Source: Prorocentrum cordatum (Eukaryota; Sar; Dinophyceae; Prorocentrales; Prorocentraceae). Taken from it: a DNA stretch of 64,000 nt. Shown piece after piece: positions 53,863 to 64,000 of the stretch. The translations under genes were made by a program, and so were the position numbers. The stretch covers positions 62,001 through 126,000 of the forward strand of contig CAUYUJ010019945.1 in the NCBI GenBank assembly GCA_963575745.1. The letters run 5' to 3'. The notes below the pieces were generated by a model. The model worked only from the letters and a program-made list of their open reading frames with translations. It was not told the DNA's origin and made no database searches. Position 1 is the first letter of the stretch; each line of letters begins with the position of its first letter.

Positions 53863-54147
53863 TACTTACCTCGAAGCAGACACGTGTTCTTCGCACGCCT
53901 GCGAGCAGGCACTCGTGCGAGTCGTGGAACGCGCCCACGGGCCCTGCGCGGGCCTGCGCTGCTGGCAGAGCTCCCGCGACGTCGGGGGCCCCCGCCGCCC
54001 TTCCAAAGGGGCGGGCTCTGCCCCGGAGTCCGCCAGAGGGCGCGGGTCGCCAGCGGCGCCGGGCGCCCAGGCAGCCTCGGATGCCTCCTGCCCCGCCCTC
54101 CATCTGCAACGCGCGCGCACCCCGGAGGCGCATGCAGAGGATGACGC

Positions 54148-54225
54148 AGAGGAGGAGGAGGAGGAGGAGGAGGAGGAGGAGGAGGAGGAGGAGGAGGAGG
54201 AGGAGGAGAAGAAGGACGAGGAGGA
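54148..54225 (+). repeat. (AGG)n microsatellite at the 3' side of LINE-E
   Basis: On the minus (sense) strand of LINE-E this is (CCT)n, reached through a C-rich stretch. Confidence 0.93.
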
Positions 54226-54334
54226 AGACGAGGAGAAGGAAGCGGGGTCGATGGAGGAGAACCAGGTGGGGAGGACTGGCGGGGGGGAGGCAGGGAGGAG
54301 TTGGGGGATGGGGGCAGGAGGGGGGGTGCAGCAG

Positions 54335-54647
54335 ACGTGTCATGTTTGAGTTTCAAGGTCAATGGCCGGTCCAATTCGACCACAACGTTGCAGGAGATAC
54401 ACATGGTGTATTTCCCCGTAGCCATGTTGCATTTCATGCGGCAGCCGCCCGAACGCTCCAGCAGGAGCTTACATGAAGCGGCCACCAAGCGCGCAGCTCT
54501 GGTCGCGTGTCTGATGAGGGTGCTCCTGCAGGAGCTCAAAGAAAGCAGCTGCCTGGCTGCCAGGGTCAGCTTTGACCGCTGCGGATCAGCAGCTTCCGAT
54601 ATTGCACGAGCGCGAAGCCCTCCCTGTATGAAGTTTTGAGCCAACAT
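54335..54647 (-). pseudogene. LINE-E: ORF1 N-terminal fragment
   Basis: The frame starts at an ATG inside the leader relic (MLAQNFIQGGLRARA) and continues through LSSCRSTL and SCKLLLERSGG to a paired-Cys ribbon, CRMKCNMATGKYTMCISC. The SSCRS and LLLER blocks correspond to SSCRS and LLQER in the LINE-B 5' region, and the Cys pairs to ICVQC there. After about 54340 the frame becomes Pro/Ser-rich and runs into the CCT tract. Only the ORF1 head remains. Confidence 0.65.
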
Positions 54648-54655
54648 GGATACGG
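54635..54655 (-). other. Spliced-leader relic at the 5' end of LINE-E (three mismatches)
   Basis: The minus strand reads CCGTATCCATGTTGGCTCAA then A: 18 of 21 match DinoSL. It shares with LINE-D the T-to-G change that makes CCATGTTGG. The sense-strand 5' flank is (CCT)n. Confidence 0.75.
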
Positions 54656-54659
54656 CAAG

Positions 54660-54712
54660 AGGGGGAGGAGGAGGAGGAGGAGGAGGAGGAGAAGGAGGAG
54701 GAGGAAGAGTGC
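54660..54712 (+). repeat. (AGG)n microsatellite at the 5' flank of LINE-E
   Basis: About 50 bp of GGA/AGG, that is (CCT)n in the sense of LINE-E. Confidence 0.92.
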
Positions 54713-55049
54713 CCGTACACGTCTTGTTCAGATCTACGCACGTCGGGTCGACCAGGTTTCGAGCCCGCTGCTAGATCTTGAGCCGTCTGTGTGCGTGGCT
54801 GGCCGTTGTTGCCAATCCCAGCGTTCGTTTGCAAGCCATGTCGAACAACTCATCGGCACTGCAGGGGAAAGATGTTAGCCGCGCACGAGTAGCCGCAATT
54901 TGAAGTCAAAAGGTATATCTCCGCATATATAGGGTAAACGGAGCACCAGATTCCCCGAAGAGTGCTTGCCCTAGAGCTTCTTTTTTGCCTCTAAGGTAAC
55001 TCAGCTCTGCAGCTACACGACCAGCTCTGCATTGTTTCAAGTGTTGTTC

Positions 55050-55180
55050 AGTGTGTTGTGTTGCTTTGCATTCCTTCGCATTGCCTTGCATTGCGTTGCA
55101 TTGCTCTGCACCGCTTTGCATTGCCCAGCATTGCTTTGCATTGCCCTGCATTGCTCTGCACTGCTCTGCACCGCTAGTTT
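55050..55180 (+). repeat. Short tandem repeat, TTGCATTGC type
   Basis: About twelve copies of a 10-11 bp unit (TTGCATTGCC, TCTGCACTGC). Confidence 0.88.
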
Positions 55181-56460
55181 GCGCAACATGGACTGCACTA
55201 CCTAGATTGCACCACTTTCAATGCACCACGAAGATTGTGCCACATAGGCACTGCAAGAATCAATGCTTGGGGTCCTCGCTGGCTAACGTTGTGCTGGTCC
55301 GCTCCAATTGCGTTCCAACTTGGCTGCCCATTAACTGCCAAACGGGGGTGCGTGAATACTGCACTCGAAGAAGCGTCATCAGGAGGGAGGGGGGGCAGCG
55401 GGAGCGGAGGAGGCGGGGGAGGGGGGGGGCGGGAGGGGGCGAGGACAAGAGGCGTGCCCAGACAGCTGTGGCACATCTCAGGCGGGGTCGTCCCCGTCTA
55501 AGATGTGCCACAGTCTTCCTGGCCTGCCCGAGCCTGTGGCCATTGACTGTCTATTCGTCTGCCCGAGGCAGGGGCCACTGCCGATGTTCGGGGGCGTGGC
55601 TCAGCTCCCCGACTCGTGGGCCTCATTCCTCCTCCTCGGCCGCCCGCTCGTGCAACAATTGCCACGCGTAGCTCCTGTTTGCGTCGCTCCGTCTGGGGGC
55701 GTGGCAGGATTTGTCCGCTCCAGCCAGCGCTCACAGCCAGCAGCAACGTAATCGCGGCGAGGCCAGAATCACTCTTTGCCCGAATCCCTGGCCGCAGTTT
55801 TGGCCATGTTCGCAGGACAGCCTTGAGACGAGCATGATAGTTATCGGCACGGTTGGCAAGGCGAGTTGTATATGAAACTGCTGTCCGCTCCCATATCCTG
55901 CTCCTCCTCCTCCTCCTCCTCCTCCTCCTCCTCCTCCAGTCAGGCGGGGTCGCTCCCGTGCTCTCGCACCAGTAGGTCGCAACAAATGAGCCGGCGAGCC
56001 CGTTGCCCACCGGTGCGGCGCAATCTTATTGTTCGTAGCACAGTTCGTAAAGTCCAAATTCCAATTTGCGTAGGCCCAGACCACGCCATTTTGTGTTTCA
56101 TGTGAGCGCAAGTGTCTCGTATGGTCTGGTGCACCGGGACGACAAGTGAGGCCAGCGCGGTGGTTCGTTGCGGCACGGGCACAGTCTGCATTCGCTTTAC
56201 TGGCTGATCGTGCGCCAGCTTATCTGCTCAGTGCTTGGGCGTGCGCTTCTGGCACTCTGCCGGTTCCCAGCCGATGTCTGCCAATTCTTTGCCCGGTTTG
56301 AACCGATTTGAATGACCAGCTCGATGTTGGTGCCGCCATGCCAGAGCAATCTGCCCATGTGGCTGCATCCTAGTGGCCTTCGGCCCAACCCGCCGCCATC
56401 GTGCCTGGGTCTCGTGGGGCCTCTCCAGGGCCTCTTTTTGGGGCCTCTGAGCGGTTTAGA
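55181..56460. other. Mixed-composition region, no recognised gene
   Basis: Holds a purine tract (55380-55440) and a (CCT)n tract (55903-55937). Minus-strand frames on both sides of the latter (for example NYHARLKAVLRTWPKLRPGI near 55850-55790) look moderately protein-like but match no family I know. Confidence 0.35.
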
Positions 56461-56469
56461 GGCTGAGCA

Positions 56470-56680
56470 TTTTTGAAGGAAGGGCTTGAAGTGTCCGTTC
56501 GGATTCCGCCTCGCGGGGTTCTTTTTGGCCCCTCTTTTGGGGCGCCTCTTGGGGCGTTTGGGGGGACTCTTCGGCGGTATGGGCGCCCTCTTTGGCGCCT
56601 CCTGGGCCGTTTTGGGGCCATCGTTCGGGTCGCTTGGGTTGTTTTGGGCGGTCGGAAGTCCGAGACAGCGAAACCACTGA
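56470..56680 (+). repeat. GGGGCGCCTCTT-type irregular minisatellite
   Basis: Repeated TTTTGGGGCGCCTCTTGGGG and TTTGGCGCCTCCTGGGC-like units of 12-18 bp. Confidence 0.65.
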
Positions 56681-57464
56681 CATGTATTCAACTATCCACC
56701 GCGTGGCGCTCCCCACATGTGCATCTATCAGCGTGGACCTGTCTGCCACGAGTCTGGGAGTGAATCTAACTGTGAATAAGTTGGGGCGCGAGTGAGTCCC
56801 AGTAGTACGAGCGCGTCTCTGCGCATGAGCCTTGGGCCTCTGAGGCCTCCTGAAACCTCCTGGGGCTTAATGGCGCCTCCTAGGGCCTCGTGTGGCCTCC
56901 TGGGGCCTTCTGGAGCCTCCTGGAGCCTCCTGGGACCTCCTAGGGAGGATTCGTGCCCAAGGAGAGGCCCAATCTATAGGAACAAACGCATTTACAACAC
57001 AGCGGATTCGAGCCACAGGAGAAAGGCAATACATAGGAGCACACGTAAAAACACCAAGGACTCGTGCCCCAGGGGAGGTCCAATCCATAGGAACATACGT
57101 AAAACACTCAGGAGTGGATACGCAGGAAAAGAACAACCGATAGAAACCTACGTAAAACACAAAGGATTCGTGCTCCAGGGGAGGCCCAATCGATGGGAGC
57201 GTACGTACAACACATAGGATTGAAGCCATTCCTGTGGCCTTCTAAAGCCTCCTGCTCCTGAGGCCTCCTGGGGCCTCCTGGGGCCTTCCAGGGCCTCCTG
57301 GTGCCTCCCGGCGCTTCCTGTGGCATCCTGGGGACTCCTGTGGCTTCCTGTGGCCTCTTTCCTGGAGTCTTCCTGTGGCCTCCTGGTGCCTCCTGAGACC
57401 TCCTGTGGCCTCCTGGGGTCTCCTGGAGCTTAAGGGCCTCCTGTGGCATCCTGGGGGGGAAGCC

Positions 57465-58205
57465 GTGCCCACGAGCCTGGCCACCAAACAAGCAAACCGA
57501 TTGAGACATCCTCAAATTCTGTCCCTGCTTGGGGGTGAAGACGAGCGCCTCGCTCGAGACATCCTCAGCATCTGCTCCGAAAGCGGAGGATGATGGGGCA
57601 CCAAAACAGACAAAACCGCTCGAGATGTGACCGCCATGTTGGCGCGAACGGAGGCCGTGAGATGGCCCTGGCGGCCCCCCCTCAGGAGTGCCGGAACCGG
57701 CAAACCGCTCGAGACATCTTCAGAATCTACTCCGAAAGCGAAGGATGTTGGGGCGCCGAAACTCACCGCCCACCAAACCACCCCAACCCAACCCGAAGGC
57801 CCCAATTTGCCCTCCATTTCCAGTTGGGGGGGGTCGGGGAACGTTGAGAAAACACACATGAAGCTCGTACCCCCCCCCAACCCGAAATTCGGGTCTTCGG
57901 GTTGGGTTGGGGTGGTTTGGTAGGTAGTCAGAAACAGGCAAACCGCCTGAGATATCCCCTCAATCTGAGCGCGAACGGAGGCCGTGAGATACCCCTGGCG
58001 GCCACCCCCGAGAAATGCTGGAACCAGCAAGCCGCTCGAGACATCTTCAGCATCTGCTCCGAAAGCGGAGGATGCTGGTGCACCGACGCAAGCAAACCGT
58101 CTGAGACATCCCCGCAATCTGGGCGCGAACGGAGGCCGTGCAATACCCCTGGCGGCCCACCCTTGGGAGTGCGAAAACCAGGCAACCGCATGAGACATCC
58201 TCAGG
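57465..58205 (+). repeat. CGCTCGAGACATCC sub-repeat block (unit 1; also 59310-59580, 61060-61740, 62275-62715)
   Basis: Alternating halves: CGCTCGAGACATCCTCAG followed by CTGCTCCGAAAGCGGAGGAT (hairpin CTCCG-AAAG-CGGAG), and CGCTCGAGACATCCCCGC followed by TGGGCGCGAACGGAGGCCGT and a GGCGGCCCCCC run. The period is about 180 bp. Confidence 0.85.
57772..57921. repeat. Foldback inside unit 1 with 27-bp perfect arms
   Basis: ACCAAACCACCCCAACCCAA... at 57772-57798 is perfectly complementary to ...TTGGGTTGGGGTGGTTTGGT at 57895-57921. The palindrome ACCCGAAATTCGGGT sits just inside the right arm. It is absent from the other three units, so it is probably an insertion. Confidence 0.88.
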
Positions 58206-59589
58206 AGTGCAACATCCCCATCGCCATTACACTCTTATCGTCACCATTCGGCATCATCATACTCTGAGTGCATCATCAGACTTTGAGTAGGACGGGGAAG
58301 AGAGGGAGGAAGTGAGGACGAGTTGAAGTGAGGAGGGTGTGTGAGGAAGGTCCGCGCGGTCAAAGTGATTATTTACTGCTTGGAGCCCCACATATGTGCA
58401 TCTATTCGCATGGACCTGTCCGCCGTAAGTGTCTAGGCACAAGAGGTTTCGAATATAAACGGACTTGAGTATTGACAGTCTGCGAATGAATCTAACAGCG
58501 AATGAACTCGAGTGTGAATGAGTCTCTCTGCGCATGAGCATGGGGCCTCATGAAACCTCCTGGGGCTTCCTGGGGCCTCCTGGAGTCTCTTGGGGCCTCC
58601 TGGGGCCTCTTGGGGCCGCCTGTGGCCTCCTGAGGCTTCCTGGGCTTCATGGGGCCTCCTAGGGCCTCGTGTGGCCTCCTGGGGCCTCCTGGAGCCTCCT
58701 GGAGCCTCCTGGGGTCGCCTGGGGAGGATTCGTGCCCAAGGAGAGGCCCGATCTATAGGAACAAGCGTATTTAAGACACAGCGGATTGGAGCCACAGGAG
58801 AAGGGCAATACATAGGAGCACACGTAAAACACCAAGGACTCGTGCCCCAGGGGAGGCCCAATCCATAGGAACATACGTGAAACATTTAGGATTGGATACA
58901 CAGGAGAAGGGCAATCGATAGAAACAGACGTATAACATCAAGGATTCGTGCTCCAGGTAAGGCCTGATACATCGGAGCGTACGTAGAACACATGGGATTG
59001 GAGCCACTCCTGTGGCCTTCTGAGGCCTCCTGCTCCTGGGGCCTCTCGGGGCCTCCTGTTGCCTTCTGGGGCCTCCTGGTGCCTCCTGGCGCTTCCTGTG
59101 GGCTCCTGGGGCCTCATGTGGCTTCCTGTGGCCTCCAGGAGCATCCTGGAGCCTCCTGAGGCCTGCTGGAGCTTCCTGAGGCCTCCTGGAGCCTCTTGGG
59201 GCCTCCTGTGGCCTCTTGGGGCTTCCTGTGGCCTCCTGGTGCCTCCTGGGACCTCCTGTGGTCTCCTGAGGCCTCCTGGAGCCTGTCGGAGCCTCCTGTG
59301 GCATCCTGGGGAGAATCTGTGCCCACGAGCCTGGCCACCAAAACAAGCAAACCGATCGAGACATCCTCAACGTCTGGCCCCCCTTAGGGGGCGAAAACGA
59401 GCGCCTCGCTCGAGACATCCTCAGAATCAGCTCCGTAAGCGGAGGATGTTGGGGCGCAAACCAAGCAAACCGCTTGAGACATCCCCACCATTTTGGCGCG
59501 AACGGAGGCCGTGCAAAGCCCCTAACAGACCCCCCTTATAAAGTGCTGAAACCAGCAAACCGCTCGAGGCATCCTCAGAGTGTGCTCCG

Positions 59590-59659
59590 CAATCATCATC
59601 GTCATTGTCATTGTCATTGTCATTGTCATCAGCATCATCAGCATCAGCATCAGCATCAG

Positions 59660-59710
<51 letters not shown>

Positions 59711-59940
59711 GATCATGATAATCATCATCATCAGCATCATCATCATCGTCATCATTACCATCAACAACAGCATCATCCTCATCATCATCAGCAACATCAG
59801 CAACACCAGCATCATCATCAGCATCATCATTACATCATCATCATCCGTCATCCGTCACCCGTCATCATCATCGTCATCATCAACACCATCATCATCACCA
59901 TCATCATCATCATCATCTTCATCAGCCCCATCATCACAGC
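59590..59940 (+). repeat. (CAT)n/(ATC)n microsatellite
   Basis: 350 bp of ATC with GTC, AGC and ACC variants. Poly-His, Ile, Ser and Met frames here are artefacts. Confidence 0.95.
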
Positions 59941-62719
59941 ATAACATAACATACATACCATAACCTAACATCACGTAACATAACATACCATAGCCGATCA
60001 TCACGGGGAGGAGGAGAAGGGAGGATGAAGTGTGTGAGAGGAAGGTCCGCGCGGTCACTATAATGATTCATTGCGTGGAGCCTTCCATATGTGCATCTAT
60101 TAGCATGGACCTGTCCGCCGTGAGTGTCTAGGCGCAAGAGTTTTCGAATATAAACAGGCTTGAGTAGTGACGCTCTGGAAGTGAATATACTATAACTGTG
60201 GATGAGTTGGAGCGTGAGTGAATCTCAGTAGTACGAACGCGTTTATGCGCATGAGCCTGGGGCCTCCTGGGGCCTCCCGTGGATTTCTGGGGCCTCCTGG
60301 AGCCCTTTGGGGCCTCCTTGGGCCTCTTGGGGCTTCCTGTGGCCTCCTGAGGCCTCCTGGGGCCTCGTGTGGCCTCCTGGAGCCTCCTGGGGTCGTCTGG
60401 GGAGGATTCGTGCCCAGGAGAAGCCCAATCTATAGGAACAGACGTATTTAAAACGCAGTGGAGTGGAGCCGCAGGATAAGGCCAATCCACAGGAACACGT
60501 GTAAAACACTAGGACTCCTACACTATATGTGAGGCCCAATACATAGGAACATAAGTCAAACACTTAGGATTGGACACACAGGAGAAGGACCGTCTATAGA
60601 AACATACGTAACACACCAAGAATTCGTGCTCCAGGTGAGGCCCAATCTATAGGAGCGTACGTAACCACATGGGATTGGAGCCACTCCTGTGGCCTTCTGC
60701 TGCCTCCTGCTCTTGGGGCCTCTTGGGGCCTCCTGGACCCTCTTGGGGCCTCCTGGGCCTTCTGGGGCCTCATGTGGCCTCCCGTGGCATTCTAATTCCT
60801 CATGGTACCTCCGGTGGCCTCCTGGAGCCTCATGTGGCGTGCTGGAGCCTCCTGTGGCATCCTGAAGAGGATCCTGTGGCCTCCTGTGGCCTCCTGGGGC
60901 CTCCTGTGGCCTCCTATGGCCTCCTGGAGCATCCTGGAGCCTCCTGATTCCTCCTGGAGCATCCTGAGGCCTCCTGGAGCTTCTTGGGACATCCTGTAGC
61001 CTCTTGAGTTTTCCTGTGACCTCCTGATGTCTCCTGGGACCACCTGTGGCGTCCTGAAGGGGATCCGTGCCCACGAGTCTGGCCAGCAAACTAGAGTAAC
61101 CGATCAAGACATCCTCAAAATCTGGTCCCCCTTGGGGGCGAACATGGGCGCCTCGCAAACCGCTCGAGAGATCCCCGCAATCTGGGTGCGAACGGAAACC
61201 GTGCAATAACCCTTGGCGGCTCCCCCTGGGGTGTGCTGAAATCTGCGCCTCGCTCGAGACATCCTCAGAATCTGCTCTGAACGCAGACGAGCCTGGCTCC
61301 AAAAACAAGCAAGCCGCTCGAGACATCCTCGCCACCTGGGTCCCCTGGGGTGCAACATGGGCGCCTCGCTCGAGACATCCTCAGAATCTGCTCCGAAGAG
61401 AATGCTACTGCACCGAAGCAGGCAAACCGCTCGAGACATCCCCGCCATTTTAGCGCGAACGGAAACCGGGCAATACCCCTTGGCGGCTCCCCCATTGGGG
61501 GTGCGGACACCCGCGCCTCGCTCGAGACATCCTCAGAATCTGCTCTGAGCGCAGACGAGCCTGGCCCTAAAAAACAAGCAAACCGTTCGAGACATCCTCG
61601 CCACCTGGGTCCCCTGGGGTGCAAGGGGTGCAACATGAGCGCTTCGCTCGAGACATCCTCCAAATTTGCTCCGAAAGCGGATGATGCTACTGCACCGAAG
61701 CAGGCAAACCGCTCGAGACATTCCCGCTCGGGAGTAACAAGAACCCCATCCTTTGGATATGGGGGTATTGATTCACTACGTGGAGCTCCCCATCTTTGCA
61801 TCTATTAGCATGGACCTGTCCGCCGTGCGCGTCTAGGCGCGACAGTTTTCGAATATAGACGGGCTTGGGTATCGACAGTCTGGGAGTGAATATGACCGTG
61901 AACGAGTTGGAGCTTGAATGAGTCCCAGTAGTGTGAGCGCATCTCTGCGCATGCGCTTGGGGACTCCTGGGGCCTGCTGAAACCTCCTGGGGCTTCCTGG
62001 TGCACCCTGGCGCCTCTTGGGACCTCCTGGGGCCTCCTGGGGCTCCCTGTGACCTCCTGAGGCCTCCTGGGGCCTCGTGGGGCCTCCTGGGGCCTCCTGG
62101 AGCCTCCTGGGGTCGCCTGGGGAGGATTCGTGCCCAGGAGAAACCCAATCTATAGGAACAGACGTATTTAAAACGCAGTGGCGTGGAGCCGCAGGAGAAG
62201 GCCAATCCACAGGATGCCTCTTGATACCTCCTGGTGCCTCCTGGAGCCTGCTGGAGCCTCCTGCGGCATCCTGCAGAGGATCCGTGCTCACGGGTGTGGC
62301 CCGCAAAATGAGCTAACCGCTCGAGACATCCTGAAACTCTGCCCCCCCTCCCCTTGGAGGCGAAACTGAGCGCCTCGCTCGAGACATCATCCCAATCTGC
62401 TCCGAAAGCGAAGGATCTTGGGGCACCGAAACAGGCAAACCGCTCGAGACATCCCCGCAATCTGGGCGCGACCGCGCGACAGGAGGCCGTGTACTATCCC
62501 TGGCGCCCCATTTTTAGGAGTGCGAAAACCAGAAAACCGCTTGAGACATCCTCAGGATCTGCTCCGACAGCGAAGGATGCTGGGGCACCGCAACAGACAA
62601 ACCGCTCGCGACATCCCCACCATTTTGGCGCGACTGGAGGCCGTGCAATACTCTTGGTGACCCCCTTTTAGGAGTGCGAAAACCAACAGACCGCTCGAGA
62701 CATCCTCAGGATCTGCTCA

Positions 62720-62729
62720 GCATCATAAC

Positions 62730-62806
<77 letters not shown>

Positions 62807-63133
62807 CCATACTTTGAGTGTGATGGTGAACCAGCACCAGCAGCAGCATCAGCATCATCATCAGCATCATACCGAGCATGATTACCATACCAATCATCAT
62901 CATCATCATCATCGTCATCATCATCATCATCAGCATCATCATCATCATCATCATTATCAACAGCATCGTCATCGTCATCGTCATCACCATCATCAGCAGC
63001 ATCATCAGTTTCATCAACATCATGTTCATCAGCATCACCATCATCATCAGCATCATCATCCTCATCATCATATCATCACCCGCCATCACCTCACCATCCA
63101 TCATCATTTTACCATCATCATGATCATCATCAC

Positions 63134-63168
<35 letters not shown>

Positions 63169-63235
63169 CCATATTCATCATCTTCATGATCATCATCGTC
63201 ATCATCATCGGCATCATCATTTATCATCTACATTA
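62720..63235 (+). repeat. (CAT)n/(ATC)n microsatellite
   Basis: 515 bp of ATC with irregular substitutions, at the end of the fourth 1.7-kb unit. Confidence 0.95.
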
Positions 63236-63308
63236 TCAGTGCCGTCATCATATTGTATAGTCTGATTGGTTGTAGACTGCAGGTTAAGTGGGAGGGGGTG
63301 TGGGCTCA

Positions 63309-63321
63309 GGTAGCCATTTTG
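63309..63321 (+). other. Possible spliced-leader relic upstream of the right-edge gene
   Basis: GTAGCCATTTTGG matches 13 bases of DinoSL exactly and is followed by GTCCGTAGCG. The same GTCCGTAGCG follows the leader of LINE-D. It lies 110 bp before an ATG. Confidence 0.5.
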
Positions 63322-63430
63322 GGTCCGTAGCGTTCGGCTCTGGCCGACGCGCGGGTGTTCCAGGGGGCCGCGGGGCGGCCATAACCACAGCCGTACTAGT
63401 CCGCGGACTAGGTAGCGCGCCTGTGGTGCC

Positions 63431-64000
63431 ATGGCTGTGGGCTTCCTGGGGGCGCACCTGATGATCTTGGTTACGGGCGGCGCTCTCACGGTCCAAGGGG
63501 CACTTGGCTGGCTGCCGTTCGGGCGCGGGGGACAGGAGGTCCCAGCGCCGACGCCGCCAGCCCTGCCCGGGCCGACAGCGCAGCCGGCAGGCGGTGGGGG
63601 GCGAGGCAAGGGGCGAGGACCGCCCGCCAAGCCCGCGCCTGCAGGGGGAAAGGGGCGAGGGCCGCAGGCCAAGCCCCCTGGGACGCCGGGCGTCCCACCG
63701 CCACCGCGGTCAGGGTCGACTACAACGACCACGACCGCGGGCCTCGGGCGCGTAGGCGAGGGCGAGCCCACAGGCAGCCCAGCTACGCCGGCATACGGAG
63801 GTAACAACGAGCCCACGGGTGCGCCTGGGCAGCCGTCCGCCCCGGGAAACCGGACGGGCGATGGTGAGCCTGACCTGCCGCGTGGGCTGGACGGGTATTG
63901 GGGGTGGAGTGGTTGGGTCCCGCACCTGCCCCATTGGTGGGCTGGCCGGAACGTACCCCCACCGCCGCCGCCGCCACCTACCCCGCCCCCGGAGGCGGGG
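63431..64000 (+). CDS. Partial gene, N-terminal hydrophobic segment and Pro/Gly-rich region (runs off the window)
   Basis: Open for 190 codons from ATG 63431 to the window end, with an in-frame TAG at 63413 upstream. Residues of about 1-30 (MAVGFLGAHLMILVTGGAL and following) form a hydrophobic stretch that could be a signal anchor or transmembrane helix. Then comes a Pro/Gly/Ala/Lys region with a repeated KGRGP motif (GGKGRGPQAKP), a TTTTT run, and a Trp-rich stretch GYWGWSGWVPHLPHWW before a poly-Pro run. I do not recognise the family. The leader-like relic upstream suggests an expressed or retrotransposed transcript. It could also be the start of another retroelement. Confidence 0.5.
   Translation, partial: MAVGFLGAHLMILVTGGALTVQGALGWLPFGRGGQEVPAPTPPALPGPTAQPAGGGGRGKGRGPPAKPAPAGGKGRGPQAKPPGTPGVPPPPRSGSTTTTTTAGLGRVGEGEPTGSPATPAYGGNNEPTGAPGQPSAPGNRTGDGEPDLPRGLDGYWGWSGWVPHLPHWWAGRNVPPPPPPPPTPPPEAG

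Larger units (their letters stand above)
56690..62715 (+). repeat. Tandem array, four units of about 1.7 kb
   Basis: The anchor TGTGCATCTATTAGCATGGA (or variant) lies near 56715, 58397, 60090 and 61795. Each unit has (a) this leader block through TGCGCATGAGC, (b) a CCTCCTGGGGCCTCCTGG minisatellite, (c) a conserved block GGAGGATTCGTGCCCA...CACAGGAGAA (near 56945, 58725, 60405, 62125), (d) a second CCTCCTGG minisatellite, (e) repeats around CGCTCGAGACATCCTCAG, and in units 2 and 4 (f) a CAT microsatellite. No open frame is shared by all units. Confidence 0.9.

Noticed and set aside
59484-59505. ACCATTTTGGCGCG resembling the spliced-leader core
   Set aside because: It is part of a repeat whose other copies read CGCAATCTGGGCGCG at the same place, so the match is by chance.
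59474-59963. His/Ile/Met-rich frames over the CAT microsatellites (also 62706-63260)
   Set aside because: Pure translation of ATC repeats; frames on both strands are equally open.

Overview
The window looks like nuclear DNA of a dinoflagellate, strongly GC-rich and mostly non-genic. The decisive evidence is an exact copy of the dinoflagellate trans-spliced leader (DinoSL) at 35915-35936. Degenerate copies lie at 49438-49458 (minus), 54635-54655 (minus), 32083-32096 and 63309-63321. In dinoflagellates such genomic leader relics mark genes or elements that were trans-spliced as RNA and then written back into DNA. Species cannot be named from sequence alone. I see no tRNA, rRNA, CRISPR or prokaryotic operon structure.

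The recognisable genes are mostly non-LTR retrotransposons. LINE-A (about 1.9-9.4 kb, plus) has ORF1 (zinc ribbon and coiled coil) and ORF2 (endonuclease, reverse transcriptase, zinc knuckle, RNase H), with one frameshift inside RNase H. LINE-B (35.9-42.4 kb, plus) has the same layout, starts at the perfect spliced leader, and has Gly in place of the first catalytic Asp of the RT. LINE-C (34.1-35.8 kb, plus) is a 5'-truncated RT fragment of a different lineage, and LINE-F (45.6-45.9 kb, plus) is a small 3' fragment related to it. LINE-D (49.5-46.3 kb, minus) and LINE-E (54.66-54.3 kb, minus) keep leader-bearing 5' ends with ORF1 but lack the RT. Two non-LINE coding candidates are a Mei2-like RRM retrogene (32194-32670) and an open frame with an N-terminal hydrophobic segment that runs off the right edge (63431-64000).

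Most of the rest is repeats. (CCT)n or (AGG)n microsatellites border almost every LINE. Tandem arrays include six units of about 1.2-1.5 kb (11.0-18.85 kb), a 90-bp array (24.2-25.5 kb, with outliers at 26.2 and 28.8 kb) and four units of about 1.7 kb (56.7-62.7 kb). Non-autonomous inverted-repeat elements fall into at least four families: a GGGGAAC-TIR family near 42.8, 43.4 and 49.7 kb with decayed relatives, a CAGTCGGGGC-TIR family at 0.47 and 20.1 kb, an AT-rich element with a 10-bp direct repeat at 21.86 kb, and foldbacks at 1.6, 20.96, 44.4 and 52.2 kb.

The most interesting reading is a linked life cycle: LINE RNAs receive a spliced leader, ORF2 is probably reached from ORF1 by a +1 ribosomal shift at an NTT-T stop context, and copies insert in or grow from CCT microsatellites. 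Two leader relics share a T-to-G change that creates an AUG in frame with ORF1.
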